Below are positions 1-11,393 of a stretch of DNA of 64,000 nt, piece after piece (position 1 is the stretch's first letter; each line of letters begins with the position of its first letter). Made by a program: the position numbers and the translations under genes. Origin of the DNA: Polytrichum commune. Lineage: Eukaryota > Streptophyta > Polytrichopsida > Polytrichales > Polytrichaceae. A model generated the notes under the pieces. The model was not told the origin of the DNA, searched no databases, and saw only the letters and a program-made list of their open reading frames with translations. The stretch spans positions 49,252,758-49,316,757 of the forward strand of contig OX485805.1 of the NCBI GenBank assembly GCA_950295325.1, written 5' to 3'.

Positions 1-348
1 AAGCTTTTGTAGGGTTATGCTTTAACTATATATTAACTGTTCTTGAGGCTTTGCTGCATGGCAGTCTTACATTGCTTAAGGCCTATGCGAACCTCATGTG
101 AAAATTATAGTATCTTGACATCAAAAAAGCTGAAGTAGGGAAAGCTTCTTATATTTTAGTTCAGATGGACCTCATTCACAAATTGCAATGACCGATTTTT
201 TATTTTAGCATCAAGCTCCTACAAAGCTAAGATTTCTTTTTCTTTTCTTACCAAAGGTTGAGTTGATAGTTATTTACATGCTATCCAGTTGACGTTTCAA
301 GAATATTCATTCAACTGTATGATGGAACTGTCCATGCTACTTGTCTAA
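1..348. other. non-coding flank
   Basis: AT-rich sequence. I see no convincing reading frame, RNA gene or repeat in it. Confidence 0.5.
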
Positions 349-829
349 GGGCCACTGCACAGTATGGCCATCCAGGTCGAGAGGCCGTAGGATTGAATGG
401 CCAAACTTTGTTGAGAGTCGAAAGAAATGGGCTGAAAGTAGCCGATATAATTATATAAGATTTGGAGCTTTCGGCCGAGCATAGTGTGAAGCCTCGAAAG
501 GCCAAGCCCAAAGTCCAAGCCCACTTTATTCCGTACCCAAAACAACCCCTCCAATCTAACGGCCAAGATCTTGTCAGTTTTGATTTTTTTAATGAAAAAT
601 TTGGCCTCTCAACCATAGTTTGGGTTTTCATTCCTGTCCGACCCAAACTTCCTTCAAGAGTCTGTCGCCCTGGTCAAAAAGTACTGCCATGTATGCATTT
701 TGGGGAGCAATGGCCTTTGGACTTTGGCCTCTAGTGTGAAGGGTGGAGAGGCTGAATTCTTGGTTTCTTGCAATCGGATTGGTGGAAATCGACGGCCTCT
801 CGATCTTCGGCCATAGTGTGAAGCAACCC
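349..829. mobile_element. Harbinger/Tourist-like MITE, copy 1
   Basis: A 481-bp non-coding element. Its ends are imperfect inverted repeats of about 40 bp: the left reads GGGCCACTGCACAGTATGGCC and the reverse complement of the right reads GGGTTGCTTCACACTATGGCC, both running on to a GTCGAGAGGCCGT-like stretch. TAA flanks both sides (346-348 and 830-832), which fits the 3-bp TWA duplications of PIF/Harbinger MITEs. Short frames inside it are not coding. A second, rearranged copy lies at 57479-58011. The superfamily call rests on the 3-bp duplication only. Confidence 0.65.
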
Positions 830-1709
830 TAACCATGCTCTTCCAGTAATCATAAGCATCATAAACTATCGATCCAAGATAGTTTAGTAACTCCCTAGAC
901 CTTATAAGTAACCGGTTTGACGAGGTACTTAAAGGATGATGTCAAGCTACCGGTCATGGTAAGGCAGATGATGTCATCTACCGGAGAGGGACGTTACCAA
1001 GGAAGAATGGCGTGGATAAAACAATACAAGTAGCAAGGGGAGGATCTAGTAGTATCAACAATGAATGAAAATTGGTAGAGGGTCGTAATCGCAAGCATGT
1101 ATGGTAGTGTGAGGCCAAACCACCCACCCTTAAGCGTCCTAGTCCGGGTGAGGGCATGGGGATCACATTCGTGTTCATATAACTCCCTCTTACCGACTTC
1201 GTACAAATCCATTTCATTTCCCATCAACTCTTGCACACCAATTTATTCCATAATATGAGTACAAGCATTGAAAAATGCTCTTCTCTATTTATTCCCTTCC
1301 TCCTACACTAATTCACAACCCCATAATCAAATCCCTACTAAAGCTTATTCCCTTATGCCACCCTCTAAGTTATGTGAATCCAACTCCACTAATTCACTAA
1401 TGAGTTAAGCTCTTAGTTAAATCTTCCCCCCTTTTTCTAATTAAGTAGCCCCCATAATAAGTGTCCTTAGCCTCTTCCCATACCCGGCCGGCTCACAACC
1501 GGTCCCCTTGATGGTCCATACCTGGCCTCCTACCCGGTCACTAAATCCCAGCAGCTCCTAAGCTCGGAACCAGCAGTCCCCAACTGAATCCCAGCAGCTC
1601 CTAAGCTCGGGCCAGCAGTCCCAACCGAATCCCAGCAGCTCCTACCTAATTCCACTAAGCCCCCTACCTAATTCCCACATTTTTCCGAGCTCTAAGAGCT
1701 CAACTTCCT

Positions 1710-1744
<35 letters not shown>

Positions 1745-3030
1745 GAGAAGGAGAGGGCACCCAAAACCACAACCCCTTAAACTTTCTCCTACTTAGTAGG
1801 ACCTTATCCTATCCACTAAACCCTCACCCCCTAAACCAACAAGATATATCCCAATTCAAACACTTAAACCCAAGGCCCTTCCCCTTGCTTCATCAAACAC
1901 TACTCACTTAACCAAAACACTCCCTAATGCCACTAAGCTTCTAATTAACCACACAAAATAAGCCTAAGGCCTAAAACATAACTCCACACCAAGCCTCACT
2001 CTTTTTAATACTTTTAATTGTTTTAATAACAACTTCAAATGCAATTCTAAGTAAATTCTAAACCTAAAACAAATATGAGCAACCATTTTGGGCTCATAGA
2101 TAGCGGTAGTAGAAATTGGTAATGTGTAGGACCGGCAGAGGTAGTAGTGGTAGCAATATGCAATAATATCCTAGAACCAGTAGCATGGTAGGACCTAAGT
2201 TAAAAAGTAAGGTAAGGTTTATTAAAAATGACGCGGTAGAGAAAACATTCATGATTTTGTATTAGAACCAGTAGTGTAATAAGGTAATAGCATAAGGGAA
2301 TGAAGTTGAGCATTGATGGGACATGCCAATGGTTACTTGGGGTCAACAAATGCTAATTAAAAAAATATGGAAGCTAGGTTAGTGATGCATGACACATGTG
2401 ATGGCATATAGGTAGTGCTAATGTTAGTAAGTGGTGTGTTGGTTTGCGGATATATTGAGTCATATAGGGTCTGCTTCATTGGGTTAACAAGGACGGCTTT
2501 GAGCTCAATGCATGCTAGAAACGGGGACAACTGGATTGAGGTTGTGGCAACTTGATTCAAGGGTAGGACAAGTTGGGAAAAGGCTAGGTGGGGGCGATAA
2601 AGGCTATTAGGAACTTGCTTTGTAATTAGGCAATGACCTAGTCAAGGCTCCCTATATGTGGTGGAAACTGAGAAGCTAGTACATGTGGTGAGAATTTAGG
2701 CGTTGAAGAAAAAAATTGCATACTATACTTATTTGTAGTGAAGATATTTAAAATATATATTCTATAACAATGTGGTTGCATTTGCTAAGGCATACATGTC
2801 ATCTCTTATACAATTTGAATGCTATATATTATAGGCAAAATCATCCAAAGGATTGGTTCAAGCACTCTCTACCTTAGAGTTACAAACACACTTTTGAGTT
2901 AGTCAATCCTTATCATTTAAAAGCCTGCTGTAGGAATTAAAAATTACACAAAACCATATTACAACAAGAGTTCATGAAATATATGTAATGTATTGATCAC
3001 CTTGATAAGTATATCCAAAAAAAACTTTAC
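830..3030. other. non-coding region with simple repeats
   Basis: No supported gene. It holds CCGG-rich patches near 900-990 and 1490-1540, a short tandem repeat (1546-1650), a GA microsatellite at about 1711-1740, and otherwise AT-rich sequence. Confidence 0.5.
1546..1650. repeat. about 40-bp tandem repeat, 2.5 copies
   Basis: The motif AATCCCAGCAGCTCCTA, followed by AGCTCGG and CCAGCAGTCCC, is repeated with small changes. The third copy is truncated. No coding potential is visible. Confidence 0.6.
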
Positions 3031-3057
3031 TACACTCTAACCTCCGTAGTATCACAC
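3031..3057 (+). repeat. pogo-like terminal repeat, left end
   Basis: Begins TACACTCTAACCTCCGTA and continues to TATCACAC. About 21 of the first 24 bases match the reverse complement of 18927-18950. Aligned without gaps it also matches 22 of 27 bases of the left end of the pogo-like element at 40066. The leading TA fits the TA target preference of Tc1/mariner/pogo elements. I saw no partner end close by, so the best partner is the one at 18950. Confidence 0.5.
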
Positions 3058-3530
3058 CTGTGGGAACCAAAGTGCACGTGATATTACAAAGTTTTGTAGT
3101 GTTAACATGGATGCGTGGTCCTATATAGCACTATATTCGTTAATCGGAGACTTTTGAAAGTCTCAAAATAAAATATGCCCATAGTTTGGGATGCCAATAT
3201 TGTGGGCATATGGAATGTTGGGAACATCAAGAACATGACAATTTAAAAATTCGCACGTAAAGAATATTTTAATACTAAAAATAGAAAATTGCAATTATAA
3301 TGAAAACGTGAACTCCATGTGGAAAATAACAAGCGAATCTAAAAAACAAATGGTTTATGTCATTATAGAGTTTGGGGTGCGCATCCCATAAGTAAGGTTC
3401 TTATGGTTTTGGATGGCACATCCCAAACGTATATCACAATGGAGTATGACAAGTCTACTAAGTCTATTAAAAACCAAGACTACTAAGCACTAATGTTTTT
3501 CCCCGCCGTTAACTTTCACCTATGTTATGT

Positions 3531-6500
3531 TTACCCATCTCCATCTTCCGCTTCATATCCATTCTCGGCGTCATTTTCCGCAGCTACAATACGTGCCAAG
3601 TTGTCTTTGGCAAAATCTATATGTTTTTGGGGGATGGTCATTGCTTCTGTGTTGGAACCTTTGCGCGGCTTCCAAGCACAAAGTATAGTATCCGTGTTTA
3701 TCCAAACCGGTGTGTACGCTGAGTCCACTGTCCACTTAAAATTCTTTTTGGTGTCCCAACCTAAATAAGTGCGGAGCACGTTCTGGTCTTTAGTGCTTGG
3801 ACGACAATATTCCACCTCAATTTGACGAAAGTTGGGGCTAGTTCGAACAAAATTGGGTGAAGACAATGCTTTTACCAACCAAATTGGCTTGGGATGCTCC
3901 TCATCCCTTGCTCGTACGAGGATCAAATAACCTTCATGGCAATCAACACCTACACGAAACGACGGTGCCGGTCAATTGCGGGCAGGGCCAACGTAATGCT
4001 CGTCCATTGCGAACTCTTCACGAGCGTCTCCATTGCTGAAAAACATAGTATTGGACTCGACAACCGTCAAACGACTTTGTGGCCAAAATCCTTGTGTCAA
4101 AGTCGTACGGGTGTCGCCACCAAGTGTCATCAAGGCTGAGCGAATGCGATCCCAATACGCGATCAACGGTTCATGGGTATCTCTAACACGTCTTGTGATG
4201 TCCTCCTCGCACAACTCTTTCCAATATTCAATGAATCCGGATATGCCTTTGATGATTTCCGGCCCATTCCTCATGGGTTCGGGTTTGCAAGGCTTTGGTT
4301 CCCCATCCGGGACCAAACATTTCCCATCCTTGTCTTGACGCCATACGAGTATACCATCATCCGGGCCCCAATTAGGAGATGTGCACAAAAGCTTGAACTG
4401 CATGGCCGGGACACCATCATCCCTCATATAAAATCGGAATTGTTGTGCTTTGGTATGTCCCACCAAACGGTCCACTCCCTTCAACATGTATGGCTTGATG
4501 AAGGCCTTGAAATTTGGTACTTCCTCAATCATGTGCGGTATCACCGGCATATGGTCTAAATCCATATATGATTTCATAAGAAGTGGTATTGTCGGAAAAT
4601 CTTCCTCATGCAACTTCATGCTCCAACGGCCAAATGACACATCAATGTCGTCATGTGTGTGTCCCACCATCAAGAAAGACACAAACACCTCTTTGAAGAT
4701 TCATTTTGCCACGAGCAATGACCAAAAATAAAATATGTATCGACATTTGTTGTCCTTCACACAATTATCTAGTTGAACGTGGAAAGTTGGAGGCAATGGT
4801 TTTGCACAAATGGGTTCTCTAGGTGGTTCCCGTAATGATGACATACAAACCTCCCTCCCCGCAAGCACTGCCTCATAAAGGGGTGTCGTTCCACAACCAT
4901 CAAAAAGTCCACGGGAGGAATGTACCGGTGGCTGCTCAAGATCGCGCAAGAGTCTTGCAAATGAACCCACCGTGTGGTTAGCATCTCTAAGGTAAAAATC
5001 CAAACCATAATGGGTATACTTAACATCCCCATGGCCATGCGCAATCATACCTGGAAAAAACAAACGATGCGTGAACAAAATTGGATGAAATGGAATAACT
5101 ACTAAATGGATGTATGGAGTTGAACATTTGCCAAACACACTCAAGAAAATTTGATAGACTTTAAACACGTCGTTGTGATTTCATACGAACCTGTGACAAC
5201 CACGGGCAACTTGAAGAGACCATCCGTGGCCTTTATTTTGCGTGCATAACAAGGGCATGCGGTCTTAGCGTGGTCCATTTTATCATGGATAACTGTTAGA
5301 ACCTTTGTGGGCCTCATTATAGATAGAGCACGATTTTTGTAGTAATCTTGACGGTGTGCCTCTTGGTTGTTGACATGCTCAATATATTTTGTCTGGTGTC
5401 TGGTATGAGATTCAGTGCCTATGGGGTGGGCGTCTCGAAGACCTTTGTATTTTTCACACGTCGTACACCTAGCGAACTTGTCTCCGGGTCTCTTCAAAAT
5501 GTATTCCGCAAACTGTTGGTTTTTAATCACACTCAATTTGGACAAAGAAATGGGCTCACATCCCGCTATGCGACCCACTTCGTTGATGTCCGTTAATATG
5601 TTCTTCCATTTTGTGCCCGTGGGCAACACCGTTTGAACAACTTTCTCCCCTAATGACAATGTCCTCGTCTTGTGGGGCATTGCATCGGCCAATGGCACTA
5701 TGATCGTGGAGAGTGTCGCCGAGGCTTGGAGTGTAGCCTCCCGAGGTTTCTTTGTGCCCAAATTTCCATGAAATCGAGAGCGGCGACCCAACGATGAATA
5801 CTTTTGAAACCTATAAAAGTCAGACTTTGACACGGCATGGATGGTATACCACGCGGTACAACACACTTCCACATTCTCTAGTGTGACCACCTTATGCCCA
5901 TGGGTGTCAATGTGCACATTTCTGTGGACCTCGAGTTTTTTTGCCGATCTCATACGGAAATCGGCAAGCCACATCTCTTCACGAAGAGACCTAATGTTTT
6001 CGCGAGGAAAAAATTGGCAACATCTCCTCGCGCAACAGTCCTTGGCGGACATGACATGGATAGAATCGTCTCCCAATATGCGATCCCGTCGTCGCTCCTT
6101 ATCACCGCGAGACACGTGGTTAGAATCATATATGCGAAGGCCTTTGCGAGGAGGTAATTTGGCCAACAAAGCTGATTGCGTTTCTTTGTGCCGCCGCCCA
6201 TGATTCCACAAACTTACTTCTTCATGTAGAACTCGACGAAGGGGCCATCGACGCAAGGAAAATCTCCATGTCACCGGAACCTCAAGTGGAAGCAAAAAAT
6301 TCAAGATGCAAACACCAACATCGTCGTCACCGAGGGAGTTGGCATCAATACAATCACGGGGATCGGAGTTTCGACATATGTCATTTGCTACCGGTACCCC
6401 AAGGTCGTTAAGTAGAACAACATCAAGGCCTACCCATTGCTCTCTTCCAAAACCCACAGACAACGGAATGTCACCGTGGTCATCCCCGGAATGTAGAGAT

Positions 6501-6667
6501 TGTTCGAGCCCTTCAAGTGTCTGATCGGGGGATGCATCCACAGGCACCCCCACCACGTTTGTAACGTCAGTACCATCCGCCGACGTGAAAGATAGTTCGC
6601 ATTCACTATCGGCGGACGATGCATTAGTAGACAACTCCAATGAAATATCTCCCAAATGCATCTTCAT
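3531..6667 (-). pseudogene. DUF7869-like gene, interrupted by two TGA codons
   Basis: Two exons. Exon 1 runs 6667-5191, starting at ATG 6667 (or 6661); a 140-bp GT-AG intron covers 5190-5051; exon 2 runs 5050-3531. The join G|GT restores an unbroken frame of about 998 codons. Visible motifs are a zinc-ribbon-like FARCTTCEKYKGLR, then VIHDKMDHAKTACPC just before the intron, QLDNCVKDNK, and VGHTHDDIDVSFGR. This set resembles the DUF7869-type proteins of plants, animals and fungi. Spaced D...LDN...HTHDDID residues suggest an RNase H-like nuclease or transposase fold, but that is inference. TGA codons at 4703-4701 and 3974-3972 break exon 2 while the flanking frame continues cleanly; both could come from CGA by CpG decay. 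The N-terminal 250 residues are acidic and basic without a recognised domain. The next gene upstream is divergent. Confidence 0.7.
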
Positions 6668-6802
6668 TGTCCCTAAACAAACCACCAACACCTGAACAAA
6701 CAAAAACCATCGCAATGTTCAGAAGAGCGCACAAATTAGATGTCCAAATATATGGCCTAGAACTCAAACAAGGGAACTAACGGAAGGCTCCACAAAAATA
6801 GA

Positions 6803-8037
6803 CGAACGCACGTTCGAAAAGAATACCAAGACATGGAAACACTGCATGGAAATCCCATGGCAATTGACACCGGCAGCAAATTGTGATATATATCATTCGT
6901 GAAGGGTGATCATATGATTTGCACAACCATAGCGAGGATAGCACACCAACCAAGGACAGGTTAAATATACGAACGGCCGTTCGTAAGCTCTTCCCAAAAC
7001 AATATACGTAAATCACACTTGGACCCGGCGCAATTCCAATAACTCAGGCCATACGATGCCTGAAGACATGCCACCCTGTCTGTCGTGGCAAATGACAGGT
7101 ACCACATCCCGGCGTTCACTTGAAAATCAGTGAACGTCATGTTTACGAACGTGCGTCCGTAAGTTCTCTGCCGTACTGTGGGGTTACATGCAGCAATGTT
7201 TGTCTCTAAGTAAAATATCGGATGCGGCAAACATAATCCCAGGTTGTATTTACGAACGAACGTTCGGAAATTTGATGAATCTACGAGTATACGTTTGAAA
7301 TGGCCGTGAGGAGAAACGAACGTTCGTTCGCATATAACTGTCATATTGAAAGTCCAGAAACAATCAGTGATGGTGATGCCTGCGTGCACAATAATCCCAT
7401 GTGGCTTTTACGAACGCGCGTTCGTAAATACCCGTCCATCCTATATGCTTGTGGAGAGAACTGGAAAATGGTGGAATTACAGGTATACATTTGTATGAGG
7501 CTGGTGTACATATTTACGAACGCGCGTTCGTATATCAATGACATCTACAATATGAATATGTCTATCCATATGCACTGCCTGTGACTACCCATGTGCACGT
7601 GTATCTATAGGTCTCTGAAATCGGACTGCTTATACGGTACTTACGAATGTGCGTTCGTAAACTATCCACCATCATCTATCAGACCAATTTATATATGTGC
7701 CAGATCGTGTGATTTACGAACGCACGTTTGTAAATACCCGTCCATCCTATATGCTTGTGGAGAGAACTGGAAAATGGTCGAACTACAGGTATACATTTCT
7801 ATGAGGCTGGTGTACATATTTACGAACGCGCGTTCGTATATCAATGACATCTACAATATGAATATGCCTATCCATTTGCACTGCCTTTGACTACCCATGT
7901 GCACGTGTATCTATAGGTCTCTGAACTCGGACTGCTTAGACGGTACTTACGAACGTGCGTTTGTAAACTACCCATCATCATTTATCTGACCCATTTATGT
8001 ATGTGCCAGATTGTGTGCTTTACGAACGCGCATTCGT
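6803..8037. repeat. palindrome cluster 1 (12 copies)
   Basis: Twelve copies of the 16-bp inverted repeat ACGAACG-NN-CGTTCGT, with 0-1 mismatches in the arms except one short-spacer form. They lie at about 6802, 6969, 7145, 7252, 7316 (short), 7410, 7516, 7643, 7716, 7822, 7949 and 8022. Most extend to TTT on the left and AAA on the right. The two central bases vary (CG, TG, CA, AA, GC) while the arms are kept. The cluster fills the region upstream of the DUF7869-like gene. Confidence 0.9.
7405..8016 (+). repeat. 306-bp tandem duplication carrying palindromes
   Basis: About 7405-7710 and 7711-8016 are near-identical copies offset by 306 bp (for example AAATACCCGTCCATCCTATA at 7426 and 7732). 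Each copy contains three palindromes. The beginning of a third unit may follow at 8017. Frames across it that end in TNARS are palindrome translations, not genes. Confidence 0.85.
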
Positions 8038-9187
8038 AAAATCCCGGTATTTACGGCGGTATATGCGGGTGTGAAGGTTGTCGTGTACCTGGGAGGTGGG
8101 GGTTGGCGCACACGAAAATGCCTTCCGCGAGCTCCGTCGGGTCTCTGGAGCGCACCCGGCGTGTGCCGCAGAAAAGAGCTTTGCAGTGGGGGGAAGAGCT
8201 TTAAGTACTTGTCTACGATGGTTCAAAATTCCTTGGATGCTCTTAAAAAAGCCGATTCCCGCCGCCTACTTTGACCTACCAGTATGTCATTCCATCCATG
8301 CGCAATTATATATTAAATAGCATTATGTAAGGAACATGTATTGCATACACGCAACTTGATATTGAAAATATGTAAATCGGTCGCAAACCTTAGGTGTTAC
8401 CAAGGTCTCATGAATATAAATATGTATATAATAGATACATAATATCAGAATATGATGTTGGTCAATATAGAATATTAAATGATTTGCGACCAAGTTGTGA
8501 AGTCCAAGTTAATTGACAATGGAAACCTAATATATGTTATGAATGAATGTGATTGTGTGTGTATATATATATATATATATATAACTAAGGTAAACTCAAT
8601 TAAAAACAAGTTGTGGAGGCCCCTAAAATTATAGGAATGCCCATATGATTCACATCGAATCACGCCCGTAATATGCTCACAAGTGTGTGAAAACCATTAA
8701 AAAGATGGGTTAATCCATAATGGCTTGTACTAGGGTAGATTGAGGATAATATGAATCTAATCATAACTAGATGTAAGTTAGGACTAAATTCAAATGTAAC
8801 CATAGGTATAGGAATAATGAATTAAAATGGCATGTATGGAAATGTTTAATTAAGTTGGAATGATCAATATGATAGAGTAATCATAAGAAATGAAACCATA
8901 CTTATGACAAGTCACACTTAAAATTATGTGTTTTACATCCTGTCAGAAGTATGTGGATGCTTGTATTAGATAAAAGTGTTGAGTTACAGTAAAGTCTTAA
9001 GACATGCATGTTATAATGATCCCATGTTTGGATTATGTGATCAAATAGCACTGAAGAGTATTAAGGGGGAAGATGGAGCATTTCAATACTCACTTTTTGC
9101 CCAAACCAAAGCTTTCCCCGAAATCTATTAATGTTGAATCTCAAAATAACAATTGGCATGGTATAAAAAAAAATGTAGGGATGCAGG

Positions 9188-9229
9188 GTTTAGGGTTTGT
9201 GATAGTTGTGTATTAGGGTTTAGGGTTTT
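9188..9229 (+). repeat. short interstitial telomere-like motifs
   Basis: GGGTTTAGGGTTT near 9188 and AGGGTTTAGGGTTT near 9216, separated by about 15 bp, resemble the plant TTTAGGG telomere repeat. The runs are too short to mark a telomere. Confidence 0.5.
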
Positions 9230-9339
9230 GTCATTAGTACGATACATTACACACACACACAAACAATATTGACTCCTAAAAACCCGTACTGCACTAACTT
9301 AATTTATGCAAGCTCAAAGTTCATGATACCCTCTCTACA

Positions 9340-9825
9340 CAATCTCAAATTGGTCCTTTATGAATGTAATAGTGATTTGAAAAACCATGGTTCGAATTGA
9401 AAGATATTATATTGTTTACGAAAACTGTATATTATTTGAAAACATCATATACACATCCTTAGGGGTGTGTTCTTCATTGGAAACCTATTCCATACATTTG
9501 ATGCTAGCGAGATATCTGACCATATGGCTCATTGGTTAAATGCAATCCCATCATTGTTGAAAATTAAAGTTCAATGCACTGTACAAGTTTTAGTTCAAGT
9601 TGACGCCCAATTAAATGATTCAATTGACGTCCTATTGGAGATTGAATTTTCCTCCACCTCTTGTAAATAAGCGAATAGGGCCTCTAAACAATCTCAAATT
9701 GGGTCCTTTAAGTACTATGTCATATATACCTGAAGAACGATGGTTCAATCTTAAAGTTATCTCGTTCATGAAAACTCTATACTGTACAACACCATATACA
9801 CATCCTTGGGGGTGGATTCTTCATC
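9340..9825 (+). repeat. diverged direct repeat, two copies
   Basis: About 9340-9482 and 9685-9825 share the order ACAATCTCAAATTGG, a GGTTC(A/G)A motif, ATATACACATCCTT and GGATTCTTCAT. Related sequence recurs near 34750-34865 and, inverted, at 35508-35590, so this is an old dispersed repeat family of unknown class. Confidence 0.55.
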
Positions 9826-10059
9826 GCAATCGCACAAAATGCATATATTATTGTGCAATACGAATTAACTTAAGGTTGTTTTGAAAATATGTTTACAAGG
9901 AATCTAATAGTAAATGTACTAAGGGCATATGGTAATCAAAATTCATGTCTTCATACTAAGTTCTTTAAGTTAATGTGATTAATGCTTCCATTACATATAA
10001 TACATATACACATGTTTTACGCCCCCCCTTCATTACATCTACATCCATCTCCAATTGCA

Positions 10060-10260
10060 TTTCCCCCCATCCCCCCATCCCCCCATCCCCCCACGTGGAG
10101 CGTCGCCAATGAAAGGACGGCATTGGGCCGTCGCCATTGGCAGAACGCCATGTGGCAGCCAAGGGTAAACCCTAACGGCGCCGGCCACCACCCCGCGGCC
10201 CTTCCCACTTCTCCTCATTCTCAATTGGAACAGAGAGGAGGAGAGGAGAGCTTAGAATAT
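10060..10260 (+). promoter_or_regulatory. probable promoter / 5' end of the plus-strand gene
   Basis: An abrupt C-rich and CpG-rich stretch in AT-rich surroundings. It has a repeated CCCCCCAT run (about 10063-10095), CCAAT/ATTGG boxes, and a telo-box AAACCCTAA at 10167-10175, an element common near plant transcription starts. A purine-rich leader-like stretch follows (10230-10260). A good donor, GTGAGT, at 10619 and the acceptor at 11393 would make a 5' UTR exon and leader intron. Confidence 0.5.
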
Positions 10261-10618
10261 TCGAAGCGAAGCTCTGCCAGATTGTAGTCTGCCTTGTTTT
10301 ACTTTGCTTGAAGTTGTGTTTGAGTTGCATATTTCGCTTGAGAGGTGACTTATTGTGAGTAGGGAGCTTGAGGGTTGCAAGAGCGCTAGTAGACTCACCT
10401 GCAGTTTGAATATTGGGATTTGAAAGCTTGAAGCTTGAAGCTTGAAGCTGCACCAGATTAGGCGCTAGGGTTTGTACATAAAGAGTGAGGCCTTGAAAGT
10501 GTGGTGAAGGAGTGAGTGGTGCAAGAGTGCATTTCAACAACAGGCATTGTAGATTTGTGTGTTGTTGTGTGGTTTTTTCAGCAAGGGAGAACCAATTTTT
10601 GTCAAGGAACACTTCAAT

Positions 10619-11393
10619 GTGAGTACATTCCATCCAACTTGCCTCACAACCCACATCCTGAATTGGTTCATTGTAGATTTCCTTTTGCATTGTTTGAAGG
10701 GTGAGCCTTGGCAGGTTTTGCATGCAATTTGAGCTTTGCTAATCATTCTAAAGCTCAGATATGTTGTGTTTTTCATTTTTTGTTCAATTCAATCGTTCTG
10801 ACCACGCACTTGCAAGCATTCTACACATGAATAAGCACATTCTACCCTATACGTATTCGTATATATATACGAAACCGTATATATACGGACAAGATGTGAA
10901 CAGCCAAACCAACCACATTTACGAACATGCGTTCGTAAATGCGAATGCATTGCCTAACCCAACCCTTTTTACGAACGCTCGTTCGTAAATACCCCTATCC
11001 AAAGCCCATGCGAAGGAGTTTTACGAACGCGCGTTCGTAAATACCCTTCACCCACAACACAAATTCAAAACTTTACGAACGCTCGTTCGTAATATACGAT
11101 ACAAAACAACATACACCAACATACTGTCAGTGATAAACACACTAAGTGAAATCATTCAAACCAAATATCAATCTTACGAACGCACGTTCGTAAAAACGTG
11201 AAATGTAAATTAAACCGACCAAAAACTATTTACGAACGATCGTTCGTAAATATGAACAAAGGCCTCTAGATCAAATATATGAAATGTTATACAACCAAAC
11301 CAACAATGCAAACAACATTGTCTGCGGCATAGTGGTACCACTCACGAACGAACGTTCGTAAATACTTCACTAAAAGTGTACATCATTGTGCAG
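10619..11393 (+). other. predicted leader intron with palindrome cluster 2
   Basis: Donor GTGAGT at 10619 (alternative GTGAGC near 10701) and acceptor TGTGCAG ending at 11393, just before the ATG. It contains seven palindromes starting at 10921, 10971, 11023, 11075, 11176, 11232 and 11344. Six have perfect arms. The last ends 34 nt before the exon. Splicing is predicted, not shown. Confidence 0.55.
10921..11359. repeat. palindrome cluster 2 (7 copies)
   Basis: Seven copies of ACGAACG-NN-CGTTCGT at 50-110 bp spacing with unrelated sequence between them. Central dinucleotides are TG, CT, CG, CT, CA, AT and AA. One copy has a single G-to-A change at a CpG. Confidence 0.92.

Larger units (their letters stand above)
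8041..9985. other. AT-rich non-coding region
   Basis: 8041-8210 is a GC-rich patch with no identified function. Beyond it I see only AT-rich sequence, GT/AT microsatellites near 8555-8585, two TTTAGGG-like runs (9188-9229) and a duplicated segment (9340-9825). No gene and no palindrome copy is present here. Confidence 0.5.

Noticed and set aside
7300-8274. Small plus- and minus-strand frames ending in FTNARS or RTRVRK
   Set aside because: These endings are translations of the palindrome itself, and the frames are repeated by the 306-bp duplication without other coding signs.
9188-9229. Telomere-adjacent sequence
   Set aside because: Only two short TTTAGGG runs; the flanks are ordinary.
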